A stretch of DNA of 6,484 bases from an uncultured Polyangiaceae bacterium (GTDB lineage: Bacteria; Myxococcota_A; Polyangia; Polyangiales; Houyiibacteriaceae): NCBI GenBank assembly GCA_947258625.1, contig CAMYJN010000145.1, forward strand, positions 1 to 6,484, written 5' to 3'. The notes under the pieces are model-generated. The model saw only the letters and a program-made list of their open reading frames with translations. It had not been told where the DNA came from and searched no databases. Positions 4,412 to 6,484 of the stretch are shown here, one piece after another. Positions within the stretch are counted from its first letter, which is position 1; each line of letters opens with the position of its first letter. A program made the position numbers and the translations under genes.

Positions 4412-6058
4412 TCAATCCGGGAGTCTCATGACACCTGGAAGCGGTTCACCTGGGGCGCCAGGCGGAGCGGGGATGTTCAACAGCGCAGCCAGCGTCGTCG
4501 CCACTCGCAGCGCGTCATGTGTTTCTTCGGTCGTGCGGCGCTCGATGGCGGTGCCCCACATCAGGACGGGCACGCGGCGATCGTAGTCCCAAGGGGTCCC
4601 GTGGTTCGTGCCGCCAAGCTCAGAAAGCGCGTCGAACCAACCCGGCTCGGTGACGAGGTAGAGATCGCCCGGTGGGTCGTCCGGGAGAGTCGCGCCGATC
4701 AGCCTCTCGATGTTCTTCCCGCTCGTTCGCAGCTCGGCGGCGTTTCGCGCGTCGTAGACCGCCTGGACCCCTTCGATTTGAGGCATGGCCTTGCGCAGCA
4801 CTTTGGTGAGCTCGTCGTGTCGCGCTTTGCCGTCAGCTGCGTAGGTGAACAAAGGCGCAACATAACCGGCGACCCAGTCGCCTCCGCCCAAGGCAGAGTC
4901 GGCGGCTCGCTCGGCGGTCTCTGTCAGCGCGTTTCCGCGAATGCGTCCACCTGGCCTGCCCTCGGCGTTCGCGCGCTCCGGCAACTCGGCGACTCCGTGG
5001 TCGGCGGTGAGGACGAAAGCGACCGGACCTCGCGCCTCCAGAAGCCTCACGAAACGCGTCAGCGCGCGGTCGATCCGCTGCATGTTGTCCGCGTACTCCC
5101 AGGACTGCGGACCCCAAATGTGTCCGACGATATCGGTGCCTGAGATTCCGAGCGCCAGGAAATCCGGCACATCGTCGATGCCCATTTGATTGGCCTTGAC
5201 CACCGCGTAAGCCGCCGCCATCAGGTACTCACTCGAGTCGGGGGTTCCGGCAAAGGCGTACCAGGGGTCGGGCGCCTCCCGTGGATCGTGCGGGAAGCTT
5301 GGATACATTTCGCCAGGCGAAGCGTCGGGGCCAAGCTGCGACTCGAGCCGCGTCGGATCAACCGGCTCCCATGCTTGCAGCAGAGGCTCGACCGGGTTTG
5401 CTTTGTTGAAATCGCGAAGCCACTCCGGAAGCGTCTTCTTTGGTGCGTAATAGGTCGATGTCGTCATCGCCCGAGCGACCGCGTCGTAGAAGACCGCGAT
5501 GTCGGGCGACTTGCCGACCGGCAGCGCTGCCGAGCGCCCCTTGATCGAGATGCCGACGATCTGTGCTTTGCCGTCTCTCTCGCGGTGCAAGATGTCCGCA
5601 ACGGTTTCCGCGCGAAGTTGGGTAGGGCTCACGTACCGGTTCGGGTTCCCGAGCACCGCGTGTTTTCTGTCGTCGACCGTACGACGCGACCCGAGCTCGG
5701 GGTCGTAGACGGCGTTTGCGACGATCCCGTGAACGGCCGGCGAAACCCCGGTCGTGAGCGACGCGTGCCCGGGCGCTGTCTGGGTCGACGCGTAGGGAAG
5801 CTCAGCGATGAGAGCAGCGCCATCTTCATGGGCGCGGCGAATCACGCTGTCGCTCGGCAGCAGGAGCAGTTGCTCGTCGAGGACCCAGGAGCCGAGCTGA
5901 TCGATTACGATCAACACCACGAGCTTCGGAGCCACGCTAGCCTGGGAAGCAGGCCTTGGAGGTGCGGACGTCTTTTCGACCGTCGTCACGAAGATCGTCG
6001 CGGCCGCGAGCGATGTCGCAAGGATCAGGGGTGCGCTTGCCTTCGATTTGATCGTCAC
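4412..6058 (-). CDS. Exported PafA-like alkaline phosphatase / nucleotide pyrophosphatase-phosphodiesterase family protein
   Basis: A 548-aa alkaline phosphatase superfamily hydrolase that releases phosphate from phosphoesters. The N-terminus (TIKSK then APLILATSLAAATIFVTTV, residues 10-28) is a signal peptide or signal anchor, placing the enzyme in the periplasm or outside. All residues of the two-zinc PafA-type site can be matched: D53 (VIDQLG), nucleophile T94 (TQTAPGHASLTTG), N115 (HGIVANAVYD), K173 and R175 (SIKGRSAALP, the phosphate-binding pair that marks the PafA type), D309 and H313 (GTDIVGHIWGP), D353-H354 (TADHGVAE) and H486 (GGTNHGTPWDYD). The length matches PafA (about 545). The GTG at 6058 is the first start codon after an in-frame TAA and has no clear Shine-Dalgarno. 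It heads a leftward three-gene set. A role in phosphate scavenging is likely; no Pho box is obvious. Confidence 0.92.
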   Translation of the reverse strand: MTIKSKASAPLILATSLAAATIFVTTVEKTSAPPRPASQASVAPKLVVLIVIDQLGSWVLDEQLLLLPSDSVIRRAHEDGAALIAELPYASTQTAPGHASLTTGVSPAVHGIVANAVYDPELGSRRTVDDRKHAVLGNPNRYVSPTQLRAETVADILHRERDGKAQIVGISIKGRSAALPVGKSPDIAVFYDAVARAMTTSTYYAPKKTLPEWLRDFNKANPVEPLLQAWEPVDPTRLESQLGPDASPGEMYPSFPHDPREAPDPWYAFAGTPDSSEYLMAAAYAVVKANQMGIDDVPDFLALGISGTDIVGHIWGPQSWEYADNMQRIDRALTRFVRLLEARGPVAFVLTADHGVAELPERANAEGRPGGRIRGNALTETAERAADSALGGGDWVAGYVAPLFTYAADGKARHDELTKVLRKAMPQIEGVQAVYDARNAAELRTSGKNIERLIGATLPDDPPGDLYLVTEPGWFDALSELGGTNHGTPWDYDRRVPVLMWGTAIERRTTEETHDALRVATTLAALLNIPAPPGAPGEPLPGVMRLPD

Positions 6059-6144
6059 CAGCGCAACTTAACTTGGGTAAATGCCTGCCGCTAGGCGCGA
6101 GAAGACGGGAGGCTTGAAACTTGGGGCTGGTCGGCGCTAGAGCT
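6059..6144. other. Short divergent spacer with an 8-bp direct repeat
   Basis: This 86-bp gap must hold the promoters of the leftward phosphatase gene and the rightward edge gene. AACTTGGG occurs at 6070-6077 and 6118-6125, and CGCTAG at 6089-6094 and 6135-6140, so the two motifs recur in the same order about 46-48 bp apart. No consensus promoter is clear. Confidence 0.35.
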
Positions 6145-6484
6145 ATGAGGGAGATGAGCCGACGGTCACAAAGCATCCATGCCAAAGCCCGCATGGCGCG
6201 AGGATGGTCCATCGGCTTTTACATCGCCGGAGTGGCAGCCCTGGGTGCTGGCCTGCTCGTGGGCGGAATCGTTGCCGCGGCGACTGGGACCGGCGCAGGT
6301 CTCGCCGTGGCTGCGGTGATCGCCGGCGGCGGCGTTGCAACCGGAGGCTTGAGCCTTTGGGAGAGCCGTCGCTTCAGCCAGCGCGCGAAGCGGCTTGCGA
6401 GCAGGATTTCGGAACGGCGCCTCTTTGCCTTGGCGGAGAAACACGGCGGCACCTTGCGCGTCATCGACGTGTCCAACGGCCTAA
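6145..6484 (+). CDS. Two-helix membrane protein of unknown function, 3' end missing
   Basis: The frame is open from 6145 to the window end, giving at least 113 residues. It begins with a basic segment (RRSQSIHAKARMARG), then two glycine/alanine-rich membrane helices at about 23-46 and 50-71, then a basic helix RRFSQRAKRLASRISERR and LFALAEKHGGTLRVIDVSNGL. The last stretch resembles the start of a winged-helix domain (helix, then GG turn, then strand/helix), a combination seen in unnamed myxobacterial membrane proteins; this is inference, because the domain is cut off. Codon use is GC-rich at third positions, consistent with coding. Start is uncertain: ATG 6145 has no Shine-Dalgarno, ATG 6154 has AGGGAG directly touching it, and ATG 6193 is also possible. 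It diverges from the phosphatase gene. Confidence 0.7.
   Translation, partial: MREMSRRSQSIHAKARMARGWSIGFYIAGVAALGAGLLVGGIVAAATGTGAGLAVAAVIAGGGVATGGLSLWESRRFSQRAKRLASRISERRLFALAEKHGGTLRVIDVSNGL

Noticed and set aside
3893..5143. 416-codon plus-strand frame across acyP, the DUF1145-like gene and part of the phosphatase gene
   Set aside because: The translation is an arginine- and serine-rich low-complexity shadow spanning three opposing genes with clear motifs.
5186..6094. 302-codon plus-strand frame over the phosphatase gene
   Set aside because: It is antisense to the PafA-like active-site motifs, is rich in R, G and V, and has no recognisable domain.

Overview
The window is GC-rich and tightly packed. 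It carries eight protein-coding genes, two of them cut by the window edges, and three non-coding stretches with visible structure. The long form of ribosomal protein L17, the KshA/sterol-type Rieske oxygenase beside a sterol desaturase, the PafA-like phosphatase and the intergenic hexamer repeats together suggest a myxobacterium-like bacterium (Myxococcota, formerly Deltaproteobacteria). This is an inference from gene content; no rRNA or other strong taxonomic marker is present.

Left part (1-1344): the 3' end of rplQ, normally the last gene of the large ribosomal protein operon, runs rightward and its stop codon directly abuts the stop codon of a leftward four-helix membrane protein gene (365-784). 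A 209-bp spacer with short degenerate direct repeats follows. Then comes a small rightward gene (994-1344) with a good ribosome binding site, probably a dimeric alpha/beta-barrel protein of unknown function.

Middle non-coding block (1345-1766): this lies between two convergent genes and has no credible gene. It holds a 33-bp imperfect inverted repeat enclosing 122 bp (1349-1536), twenty consecutive hexamers of consensus AGTGYC (1571-1690), and then a perfect hairpin and a 14-bp perfect palindrome (1691-1725).

Sterol-type pair (1767-3832): a leftward Rieske non-haem iron oxygenase (GTG start at 2753, with its own Shine-Dalgarno) and a rightward three-histidine-box sterol desaturase diverge from a 245-bp intergenic region. 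That region contains three copies of a GAACGG motif at an exact 21-bp period and one recognisable promoter. The arrangement suggests co-regulated oxidation of a sterol or another polycyclic lipid. No reductase, cyclase or other sterol gene is visible here.

Right part (3822-6484): three leftward genes, likely one transcript, encode a secreted PafA-like alkaline phosphatase/phosphodiesterase, a DUF1145-like small membrane protein and an acylphosphatase. The acylphosphatase gene overlaps the end of the sterol desaturase gene by 11 bp. Divergent from the phosphatase, a rightward gene for a two-helix membrane protein with a possible DNA-binding-like tail runs off the right edge.

No tRNA, rRNA, CRISPR array, transposase or phage gene is visible. 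I did not find a clearly new multi-gene system. The most interesting leads are the phased motif array between the two oxygenase genes and the composite repeat block.
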